A DNA stretch of 64,000 bases from the NCBI GenBank assembly GCA_963711505.1, contig CAVQEJ010000005.1, forward strand, positions 209,923 to 273,922, in the 5' to 3' direction. Under the pieces are notes generated by a model. It had not been told where the DNA came from. It ran no database searches and saw only the letters and a list, made by a program, of their open reading frames with translations. Position numbers and translations under genes: made by a program. Source of the stretch: JAGWRA01 sp963711505. Its GTDB lineage: Bacteria; Acidobacteriota; Vicinamibacteria; Vicinamibacterales; CAVVIG01. Each line of letters begins with the position of its first letter. Within the stretch, counting starts at the first letter, position 1. Below, one piece after another: positions 10,848-19,682 of the stretch.

Positions 10848-12575
10848 TCAGTGCATCCAGGCCGTGGGGGCCCCGGCCGGGGCGTGCGTGCGGATGTGGG
10901 CCGCCATCTCGCGGATCAGTTCGGCGCTGGGCATCCCCTGCCAGCCATGCCCCTTCATCGGCCGGCCGTAGGCGAACGAGCCGTGGTACGCCGGGTGGGT
11001 CGTGGCCTTCAGGAAGTCCTCGAACAGGTAGACGGCCAGGTTCAGGTAGAAATTGTCCATGTCGCCGACGTAGAGGTGCAGCTTGTCCACCAGGTCGGGG
11101 CCGATCTTCGGCCAGTTCTCCTGCGCGTAGGCTCGCAGGTCGTAGCCGTGGGCCTTCATGTAGTCGGCCACGCTGTGATCGATCTTCCCCGTCGCCTTGT
11201 CCCAGAGCGGCTTCGGATAGCCGTCGTCGCCGATCGGACCGTAGGTCGCCTCCCAGATCTCGAGCTGCTGGCCCGAACGGCCGTGGCTGCCGAGGGTCGC
11301 CTCGAGCTGGCTCAACTGTTCGACGGTATTCGCCGGCTGGCCGTCGCTCTCGCGCCGGAAGAACCGGGGCGGCACGTACCACGCGTGCGTCGGGTTCGGC
11401 GGGGCGAACGCGTTGTCGTCGTTGTAGATGTCGATCAGCATGTCGCGCCGGAAGTCGATCGGATCGGGATAGAACGTCCAGGTGCCGTTGAAGAACGTCG
11501 GGTGATAGAGCTGCAGGGCCAGCGACTCCCACCCGCCGGTGGACCCGCCGGTGAGGACGCGGGCGTACGGCTTCGCCAGCATCCGGAAGTGCGATTCGAG
11601 GTAGGGCACGAGCTCCGTGAGGAGCGCGTCACCGTACGGCCCGTTGTTCACCGAGTTCACCGCGTACGAATCGTCGAAGTACGGCGTCGGATGCTGGAAG
11701 GTGACGGCAATCATGCGCGGGAAGTGGTCCGAGTTCCACGACCGGTAGAACTCGTAGCCGGTCTCGCGCCCCAGGGATTCCCGCCGCGCCCGGGCGGCGT
11801 CGGTCTCGGGCCGCTGCTCGGTCGTGAAGCCGAACGGCGGGTTGAGCCCGAAGTGGCCCTGCACGTAGACGGTGGGATAGTGGACGGCCGGATGCGTGGC
11901 ATAGCCCTTCGGCAGCAGCACCGTCGCGCCGATGTACATCGGATGGCCCCAGAAGGCGGTGAGCAGCCGGCTCTGGATCTTCACGTGCTTCACCCACTCG
12001 GTATCGAGCGGCACTTCCACGGGCGCGATGGTCTTGTCGAGGCTCAGCGTGATGTCGTAGCCGTCGCGCGGGTCGAGGTGCACCTTGCGGACGTCGCTGT
12101 AGAAGTTGCCGGGCGACGTGTTCCACTGTTGGCCCTCCCACTGATCCATGTGGGCCCAGATCACGTGGCCGTCGGCGCGGTGGAACTCGGTATAGACGTT
12201 GAGCACCGCCTGCACGTCGTAGTCGCCCGGCGGAATGTCGCGCAGGGCCTTCAGCGGATACCCGAGCGTGCGGCCGTCGATCACCGCAGCCGTGCCGGGC
12301 TTCAGCTGCACGACGTCGGTCCCGAAGAACGGCACGCTGACCCACGAGCCGGCCTGCAGCCGGGGCTCCGGCGTCTCGTCGCGCGAGATGACCACGAAGA
12401 CGCGTCCCGTCACCGGCGTCTCGCGCGTGGCGGTCGGCACGGTGATCTCGAAGCGGATGTTACCGGCGTCGGGCGCCTGCACGCGGCGGGTGCAGGCGGT
12501 CCCCAGCAGACCGAGGCCGACGGCGAACACGGCGAGCCGCCAGAGGCGGATGCGTGCGGACACGTGGGAAGCCAT
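10848..12575 (-). CDS. Secreted or lipid-anchored alpha/beta-hydrolase (putative esterase family)
   Basis: 575 residues from the ATG at 12575, preceded by GGGAGG. The N-terminus is a signal peptide (LWRLAVFAVGLGLLGTAC) with a possible though imperfect lipobox ending at Cys. A beta-sandwich-like N-domain follows, then the esterase domain with the nucleophile elbow TGGSTGGWES. The overall pattern resembles the esterase D/enterochelin esterase-like family (PF00756). The frame stays open upstream, but the signal peptide and ribosome site favour this start. The substrate is unknown. Confidence 0.85.
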   Translation of the reverse strand: MASHVSARIRLWRLAVFAVGLGLLGTACTRRVQAPDAGNIRFEITVPTATRETPVTGRVFVVISRDETPEPRLQAGSWVSVPFFGTDVVQLKPGTAAVIDGRTLGYPLKALRDIPPGDYDVQAVLNVYTEFHRADGHVIWAHMDQWEGQQWNTSPGNFYSDVRKVHLDPRDGYDITLSLDKTIAPVEVPLDTEWVKHVKIQSRLLTAFWGHPMYIGATVLLPKGYATHPAVHYPTVYVQGHFGLNPPFGFTTEQRPETDAARARRESLGRETGYEFYRSWNSDHFPRMIAVTFQHPTPYFDDSYAVNSVNNGPYGDALLTELVPYLESHFRMLAKPYARVLTGGSTGGWESLALQLYHPTFFNGTWTFYPDPIDFRRDMLIDIYNDDNAFAPPNPTHAWYVPPRFFRRESDGQPANTVEQLSQLEATLGSHGRSGQQLEIWEATYGPIGDDGYPKPLWDKATGKIDHSVADYMKAHGYDLRAYAQENWPKIGPDLVDKLHLYVGDMDNFYLNLAVYLFEDFLKATTHPAYHGSFAYGRPMKGHGWQGMPSAELIREMAAHIRTHAPAGAPTAWMH

Positions 12576-12648
12576 CGCTCTCCCTCCCTGTTCACGTGAG
12601 GCTCCGGGCTGCGCCCGACCCTTCAATCGACGCGCTGCTCCGGCCGAG

Positions 12649-13832
12649 TCAGACGATCCCGTCCGCCCGCAGCCGCTGCCGTGCCGCCTCGTCGAGGCCG
12701 ACGGCCTCGAGCACCGCGTCGGTGTCGGCACCGAGCGCGGGCGCGGGCTGCACCGGCACCCGCAGCGCGTGCGTCTCGTCGCCGGGGCTGGCGAAGACGA
12801 TCGGCATGCGGATGTATCGCGTGCCGCCCCGTTCGACCAGCGCGCCGCGCGCCCGCAGGTGCGGGTCGGCGAGCGCCTCGGGCACGCTGTTCACCGCCGT
12901 CAGGCAGATGTCCACGTCCCGGAACCGATCGAGCCATTCCTGCAGGCTCGCCTCGCGGAAGATCGCCGCCACCGTCTCGCGCACCTGCCGCTGTGTGTCG
13001 CCGCCGGCGAACTGCAGCGCGGTCAGATTGGGGCGGCCGACACGCTCGCAGAACACGGTCCAGAACTTCGTCTCGAGCGCCCCGAGCGCCACGAAGCGGC
13101 CGTCGGCCGTCCGGTAGATGTTGTAGCAGGCCTCCCGGCCGGTGATCGGCAGCTCGGCCGGATCCCGTTCGCTGCCGTCGACGAGCCAGCGCGCCGCCGG
13201 AAAGAGGAGCCACGAGAGGGCGGCCTCGTGGATCGGCACGTCGATCGTGCTCCCCTCGCCGGTCCGTTCGCGCGCGAACAGTCCGGCCAGCATGGCGGAC
13301 GCGGCGCTCAGGGCCGCGCCGATGTCGGCCAGCAGCATGCGCGGCACGCGGGGGGCGGCAGCATCCTGCTCGTCGACCCCGAACAGGCCGGCGAGCGCGA
13401 CGTAGTTGATGTCGTGGGCCGGCCGCTCGGCGTACGGCCCGGTCTGGCCGAAGCCGGTGATGGAGCAGTACACCATCGCCGGGTGCCGCGCCCGGACCGA
13501 CGCCGCGTCGACGCCGAGGCGGCGGGCGGTCTGCGGGCGGAAGCTCTCGACGAGCACGTCGCTGCGCGCGACGAGCGCATCGAGCACGTCCCGGGCGCCG
13601 GCCGCCCGGAGATCCAGCGTCACGCTGCGCTTGTTCCGGTTCAGCACCTCGAAGTACACGCTCGTGCCGTCGACCCGGGCGGGAAATCGCGTGTCGGATC
13701 GCCGCCGCGCGGGTCCTCGATCTTGATCACCTCGGCGCCCAGCTCGGCGAGCATCAGCGTCGCATACGCGCCGGGCAGCAGACGCGTCAGGTCGAGCACC
13801 CGGACGCCGTCGAGCGGCTTACGCGGCGCCAT
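12649..13832 (-). CDS. CaiB/BaiF family CoA-transferase (family III), one-base frameshift
   Basis: The N-terminus (PLDGVRVLDLTRLLPGAYAT, AELGAEVIKIEDP) and the rest (VYFEVLNRNKRSVTLDL, GFGQTGPYAERPAHD) are in different frames that meet near 13668. Restoring one base after TRDFP gives FPARVDGTSVYFE, the usual family sequence, and a 394-residue protein of typical length. The family moves CoA between carboxylic acids or acts as a racemase such as alpha-methylacyl-CoA racemase. The start overlaps the end of the upstream permease gene by 14 bases, so the two are probably co-transcribed. Function is otherwise undefined. Confidence 0.85.
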
Positions 13833-15373
13833 CGGGGGCGGCGGTGTCCTTGCGCAGTTCGCTGTGGTGGATGCCGTACAGGTAGTAGATCACCAGGCCG
13901 ATCGCGAGCCAGACGACGAAGCGGATCCAGGTGATCGTCGGCAGTTCGAGCATCAGGTACACGCACATCACGACGGACAGGATCGGCACCAGCGGCACGA
14001 ACGGCGTCCGGAACGGCCGGTGCTGCTCCGGGTTGGTCCGCCGCAGCACGACGATGCCGATCGACACCAGGGCGAACGCGAACAACGTGCCGATGTTCGT
14101 CAGCTCGACGACCTCGTTGATGTTCGAGATCGACGCGAAGGCCGCCACGAACACGCCCGTCAGGATCGTCGTCACGTACGGCGTCCGGTACTTCGGGTGC
14201 ACCTTGGCCGCCCACGGCGGCAGCAGACCGTCGCGCGCCATCGAGAAGAAGATCCGCGGCTGCCCGAGCTGGAACACGACGAGCACGGACGTGGTGGCGA
14301 AGACCGCGCCGAGCGACACGACACCGGCCGCCCAGTTCATGCCGATGCCCGAGAACGCCGTCGCGAGCGGCTCGGCGGTGTCGAGGAACTTGTCAGTTCA
14401 GCAGCCCGGTCAGCACGATGGCGACCACGATGTAGATGATCGTGCAGACGACGAGGCTGGCGATCATCGCAATCGGCATGTCCCGCTGCGGGTTGCGCGC
14501 CTCCTCGGCCGCCGTCGAGACGGCGTCGAAGCCGATGTAGGCGAAGAAGATGATCGCCGCCGCGCTCGAGATGCCCTTGAATCCGTTCGGCGCGAACGGA
14601 TGCCAGTTGGCCGGCTTCACGTAGAACGAGCCGACGATCGACGAAGAAGGCGATGATGATCAGCTTCAGCGCCACCATCGCCGAGTTCAGGAACGCGCTC
14701 TCCTGGATGCCCCGCACGAGCACCCACGTGATCAGCGCCACGATCGTGAAGGCCGGCAGATTGAACACGATCGGCAGGCCGCCGATCCGCGGCGCGCTCA
14801 GGTACGCCTGATAGGCATGGGCGACCACGGGCCCGAGCGTCGCGACGTTGATGTGGGCCGCCTGCGCCGCGCGCACCTGCTCGCCCGCCTGGATGGCCGA
14901 CCGGAAGTCCATGCCGAGCCACGCCGGCCAGGCGATGCCCAGCCCCCGCAGCAGCTCCTGGAAGTAACCCGGACCAGGAGACCGCCACGGCGACGTTCCC
15001 GATCGGCGTATTCCAGGATCAGGTCCCAGCCGATGATCCACGCGATGAGCTCGCCGAGCGTGGCGTACGCGTAGGTGTACGCCGATCCGGCGACCGGCAC
15101 CATCGCCGCGAACTCCGCGTAGCAGAGCGCCGCGAAGCCGCAGGCGATGGCCGTGAGCACGAACGACAGCGCCACGGCCGGGCCGGCGCCGATGTGCTCG
15201 CCGCCGCCGGCGGCCGCCGTCCCCACGGTCGAGAAGATTCCTGCGCCGATGATCGCGCCGATGCCGAGGGCCGTCAGCTGCACCGGCCCAAGCGTCCGCT
15301 TGAGCGTCTGGCCGGGCTCCTCGGTGTCGCCCACCAGCCGGGCGAGCGATTTCGTCTTGAAGAGTTGGGACAT
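13819..15373 (-). CDS. APC-family amino-acid permease, four one-base insertions
   Basis: The N-terminal piece (LGPVQLTALGIGAIIGAGIFS) has the classic APC motif with the unwound helix 1 GAIIGAGIF. Later parts lie in other frames: YFQELLRGLGIAWPAW, FFAYIGFDAVSTAAEEARNP (helix 6 and the following loop), and GLGLP-free C-terminal helices up to YYLYGIHHSELRK. Breaks fall near 15004, 14970, 14645 and 14391. Each is repaired by deleting one base, three of them an extra G before A. The repaired length is 516 residues, normal for cationic amino-acid/YfnA-type permeases. It may be sequence error or a very young pseudogene. Confidence 0.82.
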
Positions 15374-15512
15374 GGGTCAGGGCCTCTCTGACTGGGTCCG
15401 TGGCGTTGGCGGCGCGCACCGGGAGCGGGCGCACCCGACGCCGCGCTGCGGCTGCCGCCGCAGCGGGCCTGCGTATTCTACTTGCTGCGCGGACGGATCG
15501 ACAGAGGGCGGG

Positions 15513-16529
15513 TCACGGGAGCGGGCGGACGGCCGCCGCCACGCGCCACGCGGTGTCATTCGAGGCGACGACGACACCGCCGCGGGAATCGAACGCCACG
15601 CCGACCAGGCCCGGCCCCGCGAGCACCAGTTCGGGCGGCCGGTCGCGCTGCACGCGATAGAGGCCGCTCGCCCCCGCGAGCGCCTCGACGACGTAGAGAT
15701 CGCCGCGGGCGTCGAAGGCCAGCCCCTGCGGCCGGCCGAAGCCGGTGCAGAACCGATCGACGGTCCCCGCCGCATCGATGCGATACACGGCGTCGTGCGC
15801 GCTGAGCGTCGGGGCGGTCGCGTACAGCGCGCCGTCGGGGCCGATCGCGAGGTGGAACGCCGCCACGCTCGCCGGCAGCGTCGCGAACGGCCGCGTCTCG
15901 CCCGCAGGGCTCACGGCGAAGACCGTGCCGGCGCGGTCGCCGACGAACAGCGTGCCGTCGGCGCCGAACGCCAGCCCGCACGCGATGCCGAGATCGCCGA
16001 CGAACGCCTCGACGTCACCATGCGCCGACACCCGGTAGACGGTGCCGTCGAACCGGCTCGAGACGTGCAGCACGCCGCGCCGATCGAACGCCATCGACGT
16101 CGGGTTCACGATGCCCGAGGCGAACGGCTCGCGCGTCCCGGCCGGCCCGACGCGGAAGATCGACACCGGCACCCGTTCGCCGCGCGTGCCGCTGTAGGTC
16201 AGGTAGAGGGTGCCCTCGGCATCCAGGGCGGGATTGTCCACCTGATGGATTCCCGTCGCCACCGGCGCGCCGACGTCGGCGAACACCGTCTCGCCCGCCA
16301 TGCCGGCGATCCGGATCGGCAGCCGCCCGCCCGCCACCTCGTCGGGCACGATCACGCCCAGCAGGGTCGGCGACGCGCAGACGACCTGCGCCGTCCGCTC
16401 GCCGATCCGCACTTCGGGCAGGCGATCGCCGGTGACCGGGAAGCCGGTCCCGTGAATGTCGAGCCGGCCTCCGGGAATGACCCACAACGGCTGAATGGCA
16501 GAGACGCCCGGACGAGCAACCACAGACAT
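15513..16529 (-). CDS. IPT/TIG plus six-bladed beta-propeller (SMP-30/NHL-like) protein
   Basis: 338 residues. Residues ~10-85 look like an IPT/TIG Ig-like domain (IQPLWVIPGGRLDIHGTGFP). The rest is a repeat of blades such as NPTSMAFDRRGVLHVSSRFDGTVYRV, with GxAFxxDGxLxVxDRAGTVFAV and GRPQGLAFDARGDLYVVEA. This is the pattern of SMP-30/gluconolactonase or NHL propellers. No clear signal peptide is visible. It may be an enzyme or a binding scaffold. The minus-strand neighbours are HNH upstream and the permease downstream, with no obvious functional link. Confidence 0.7.
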   Translation of the reverse strand: MSVVARPGVSAIQPLWVIPGGRLDIHGTGFPVTGDRLPEVRIGERTAQVVCASPTLLGVIVPDEVAGGRLPIRIAGMAGETVFADVGAPVATGIHQVDNPALDAEGTLYLTYSGTRGERVPVSIFRVGPAGTREPFASGIVNPTSMAFDRRGVLHVSSRFDGTVYRVSAHGDVEAFVGDLGIACGLAFGADGTLFVGDRAGTVFAVSPAGETRPFATLPASVAAFHLAIGPDGALYATAPTLSAHDAVYRIDAAGTVDRFCTGFGRPQGLAFDARGDLYVVEALAGASGLYRVQRDRPPELVLAGPGLVGVAFDSRGGVVVASNDTAWRVAAAVRPLP

Positions 16530-16608
16530 ATTTGGCTACAGGAGCCGCGCCGGCCGGCCCACGGGTACCGGCGCGCGGAACATGTGCGGAACGGATCCGG
16601 CGGGCGGA

Positions 16609-17142
16609 CTACGTTTCGTCGAGCTCGACGTTCCAGTACAGGTAGTCGCGCCAGCTCTCCGGAGCGTTCCGAAGGCCGATCGTAATCCGGACCGCGGGCG
16701 CGGAGTCGGGCCGCCGCGGATGACGAATGAGGTGCATCGACGCCTCAGACGGCGTCCGCCCGCCCTTGCGGCGGTTGCAGCCGACGCAGCAGGTGACGAT
16801 GTTCTCCCAGTCCTTGCGGCCGCCCTGGGCGACCGGCACGACATGATCGAACGTCAGTTCGCCGGTGGGACACTGGCGTCCGCAGTACTGGCACGTGTGG
16901 TTGTCGCGCGCATAGATGTTGGCGCGCGAGAACGGCACGTAGTCGAACCGGCGCTTGATCCGGATGTAGCGGAGCAGACGGATAACCGAAGGGAGCTTGA
17001 AACTGAACGAGACCGCATGCACCTCCCGGTCGTAGACCGAGACGATCTCAACCTTCCCCTGGCACCACAGTGTGACCGCCTTCTGCCAGTGGACGACCTT
17101 CAGCGGCTCGTAGGACGCGTTGAGGAGGAGCGTCTGCTCCAT
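16609..17142 (-). CDS. HNH endonuclease family protein
   Basis: 177 residues. A short N-domain (LLLNASYEPLKVVHWQKAV) precedes an HNH/zinc module with CQYCG, the FDHVVPVAQGG motif (catalytic His), NIVTCCVGCNRRKG and a second Cys pair. This architecture is common in stand-alone HNH proteins of GC-rich bacteria, whose physiological role is unknown. A good sigma-70 promoter lies immediately upstream and would give an almost leaderless mRNA. No intron, phage or restriction gene is adjacent. Confidence 0.88.
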   Translation of the reverse strand: MEQTLLLNASYEPLKVVHWQKAVTLWCQGKVEIVSVYDREVHAVSFSFKLPSVIRLLRYIRIKRRFDYVPFSRANIYARDNHTCQYCGRQCPTGELTFDHVVPVAQGGRKDWENIVTCCVGCNRRKGGRTPSEASMHLIRHPRRPDSAPAVRITIGLRNAPESWRDYLYWNVELDET

Positions 17143-17150
17143 GTCACGGA

Positions 17151-17180
17151 ATTCTGCCCGATGGGAAACGGGAGTGTCAA
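17151..17180 (-). promoter_or_regulatory. Sigma-70-type promoter of the HNH gene
   Basis: On the minus strand TTGACA (complement of 17175-17180) and CAGAAT (complement of 17151-17156) are 18 bases apart. The -10 ends only 8 bases before the ATG at 17142, so the transcript would have a leader of a few bases at most. Confidence 0.6.
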
Positions 17181-17277
17181 GTTAATGACGTGTATAAAGC
17201 CCGTCAAAACACCGGCTTAGCGCATTTCACCGTCCGGTGGTATCCGCAGCACGGCCTCACGCCGATACGAAGGAACG

Positions 17278-17859
17278 ATGACGGGTCGTCTCCTCTTTCT
17301 ACCGGCTCTCCTCGTCTTCGCGGTCTTCGCGGCCGGCTGCGCGAGCACGAGCGGGTCGTTCGCCCCCCGTCCGTACCCCGGGTCGGTGGCGAGCCCCACG
17401 CCCGTCGCGCCGGCGCCAGGCGTCGTATCCGTGCCCGCGTCGCCCTCCGCCCCGGGCCGGACGCCTCTCGACGGCCGTCTGATTGCGGAAGCGGCGCTGC
17501 GGCAGCAGGGGCGCCCCTACCGGTTCGGTGGCGAGACACCGGCCGGGTTCGACTGCAGCGGGCTCGTGCAGTACGTCTTCGGAGAATACGGTCTGGACCT
17601 GCCGCGGGAGGTCCAGGACCAGTTCAAGGTGGGACGGCCGGTGCCCCTCAAGGCCATCAGGCCCGGGGACCTGCTGTTCTTCCACACCGTCACGCGCGGA
17701 CCGTCACATGTCGGCATCGCGATCGGGGATGGCCGCTTCGTGCACGCACCGAACGAGCGGGGCACGGTCCGCGTGTCGCGGCTCGATGCGGCGTACTGGA
17801 GCCGGCGGTTCATCGGCGCCCGCCGGCTCACGCTGCCGCCGCCCGACACGGATGACTGA
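17278..17859 (+). CDS. NlpC/P60 cysteine-peptidase lipoprotein
   Basis: 193 residues. The signal peptide ends in the lipobox AAGC at about Cys21. A Pro/Ala/Ser-rich linker leads to the NlpC/P60 domain with the catalytic Cys in FDCSGLVQYVF, His in SHVGIAIG and a third polar residue in FVHAPN. This is the Cys-His-His/Asn layout of cell-wall gamma-D-Glu-diaminopimelate hydrolases. The protein is expected at the periplasmic face of the outer or inner membrane. A TATAAA sequence near 17193 is a possible promoter, but no good -35 is seen. Confidence 0.9.
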   Translation: MTGRLLFLPALLVFAVFAAGCASTSGSFAPRPYPGSVASPTPVAPAPGVVSVPASPSAPGRTPLDGRLIAEAALRQQGRPYRFGGETPAGFDCSGLVQYVFGEYGLDLPREVQDQFKVGRPVPLKAIRPGDLLFFHTVTRGPSHVGIAIGDGRFVHAPNERGTVRVSRLDAAYWSRRFIGARRLTLPPPDTDD

Positions 17860-17916
17860 GACAGAAGAAGGGAAGACGGTTCCGCGGGTCCCCGGGTTCT
17901 GGTCCCCGCTCGCCGC

Positions 17917-18754
17917 CTACGCAGCCCGGTGCTGGTTTGCCGTCGGGGCCACCGGCACGCGCAGCCGGCGGGCGGCGCCGGCCGTGAACCGGCGGACGTG
18001 GAGGTCGGCGTCGGTGTAGTGGGTCCGGACCGACCGCGTCTGCAGGCGCTCGAGCCGCAGGCCCTCGTCGATCGGCACGTCCGGCTGCGGCGACAGCGCT
18101 TCGACGTAGCGCTGCGGGAACGACGGGAAATTGCGGAAGGTCGCGCCCGTGAGACTGCCGTAGCGCGCCTCGAACTGGCGGAAGTCGTACCGCAGGAACT
18201 CGTAGACGGCCGGATCGGGCCGGCTCGCCAGATAGCCCTCGCACCATCCTGACGACATCCTGGAAGAACGCGGGCGAGTGCATGCGGGCGGAGAACTCGC
18301 CGTCGGCACGCGTCACGCGCCGGATGCCCGGCTCCTCCGGATCGATGTGATACAGCTCGTGCACGATCGTGTCGAGCTTGGCCACCCACGGCTCGTAGCC
18401 GGGATAGAACTCGCGCTTGTAGGAGCGGACGAGCGTCTGTTCGCAGAACCGCGGCAGCGAGAACGACAGCAGGTACTTGATGTCGCGCTCCCCCACCGAG
18501 ACCGACGGCGACTTGGTGACGAACCACTCCGACCGCCGCGTCAGCCGCCCCGACTCTCGGTCGCGCCAGAAGTAATAACCGGGCTCACTGGGCGGCAGAT
18601 TCAGGCAGTGACAGGTCGCGTACGGTCCGTCGGCGCCGATGCGGCCGAACCTGGCGAAGACGAGGATCTCTGCCGGCTGGATGAAGCTCAGCGCGGGGAC
18701 GCGCAGCACGATGTCACGGATCAACTGTGAGATGTGATCGGTATAGTTACTCAT
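17917..18754 (-). CDS. Putative HExxH metallopeptidase-like protein, one-base frameshift
   Basis: The first frame (from the ATG at 18754) contains the zinc-type motif HELYH in TIVHELYHIDPEEPG, and Cys residues in CHCLNLPPSEPGYYFW. Near 18248 it leaves frame. Deleting one C continues as EGYLASRPDPAVYEFLRYDF and onward to TANQHRAA, giving 278 residues. The HELYH-D pattern resembles putative metallopeptidase domains of phage and archaeal type, but the substrate is unknown and I do not assign a family. The second half contains aromatic-rich sequence with no clear motif. A TTGACC-16-TATATT promoter lies about 95 bases upstream. Confidence 0.65.
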
Positions 18755-18854
18755 AGCGCCTACACACGCAGACGCACCGACGGCGCAAGCCGGCGGCGGC
18801 CGCGACGAAGCCCGATCGATGTTGTCTCAGGTCAGTGAGCCGGACCTACGATCC

Positions 18855-18882
18855 AATATAGCAGCTGTCGAAACCAGGTCAA
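18855..18882 (-). promoter_or_regulatory. Sigma-70-type promoter for the HExxH gene
   Basis: On the minus strand TTGACC (complement of 18877-18882) and TATATT (complement of 18855-18860) are 16 bases apart. The expected start point near 18848 leaves a leader of about 94 bases before the ATG at 18754. Confidence 0.55.
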
Positions 18883-18955
18883 GCTGTACCGGAGCGGCAT
18901 GTCGAACGGATGAGCTACAGCCCGGCCTGGCTGCGCCGGCGCCGCGCGCGCGCCG

Positions 18956-19654
18956 CTACGACACCGGCGGATCGACGGCGCCCATGCGGCGGAGGATCAG
19001 CCGCTGGCGCCGCAGCAGGCGGGCCGGCGGATGGGCGGGATCGTAGCGGCGGGGATTGATGATGGCGCCGGCCAGCAGCGCCGCCTCACCGGGCGTGAGC
19101 GCCGACGCCGGCTTGTGGAAGTACGCCTCCGACGCCGCTTCGGCGCCGTAGATGCCGTCGCCCCATTCGATGACGTTCAGGTAGAGCTCGAAGATGCGGC
19201 GCTTGCTCAGTGTCGCCTCGAGCCGACGCGCCAGAATCAGCTCCTCCAGTTTCCGCAGCGGATTCTTCGACGGCGAGAGGTAGAGGTTCTTGGCGAGCTG
19301 CTGCGTGATGGTGCTCGCCCCCCGCACCATGCGCCCGCGCTCCAGATCCTCGGTGAACGCCTCGCGCATCTGGTTCACATCGATCCCCTCGTGCTGCCAG
19401 AACGCATCGTCTTCGGCCACCAGGACGGCGCGCTTGAGGTCCGGGGCGATGTGTGCGTAGCTCACCCAGCGCTGCCGGCGGCGCGGCACCTGCCCCTGCG
19501 CCCGCGCCTGCTCCGCACGCAGTTCCATGAAGGCCGTGTCGGTCGGATTCGTCGTGCGCAGCGGCCGCACGTCGGGCAGCGTCAGGTACAGGTAGCTGAA
19601 ACAGGCGAAGCCGATGGCCGCCGCGCCGATGGTCCAGCGTCCAATCCGGTGCAT
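18956..19654 (-). CDS. mtgA: Monofunctional peptidoglycan glycosyltransferase
   Basis: 232 residues from the ATG at 19654. One N-terminal membrane helix (WTIGAAAIGFACFSYLYL) is followed by the GT51 domain: VLVAEDDAFWQHEGID with the catalytic Glu, RGASTITQQLAKNLYLSP, RKLEELILARRLE and a second-Glu region IFELYLNVIEWGDGIYGAE. No transpeptidase domain is present, so it is the monofunctional type that polymerises lipid II. The frame remains open for 35 codons upstream, but the membrane helix position favours this start. It is the last gene of a run of five minus-strand genes. Confidence 0.93.
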   Translation of the reverse strand: MHRIGRWTIGAAAIGFACFSYLYLTLPDVRPLRTTNPTDTAFMELRAEQARAQGQVPRRRQRWVSYAHIAPDLKRAVLVAEDDAFWQHEGIDVNQMREAFTEDLERGRMVRGASTITQQLAKNLYLSPSKNPLRKLEELILARRLEATLSKRRIFELYLNVIEWGDGIYGAEAASEAYFHKPASALTPGEAALLAGAIINPRRYDPAHPPARLLRRQRLILRRMGAVDPPVS

Positions 19655-19682
19655 GAGGGAATTATAGGAGGAGGGCGCCCGC

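Noticed and set aside
10770..12599. Plus-strand open frame of 609 codons opposite the esterase
   Set aside because: Composition is typical of antisense frames, and the minus strand has a signal peptide, ribosome site and esterase elbow.
12235..14439. Plus-strand open frame of 734 codons
   Set aside because: Antisense of CaiB and the permease, whose pieces align well with known families.
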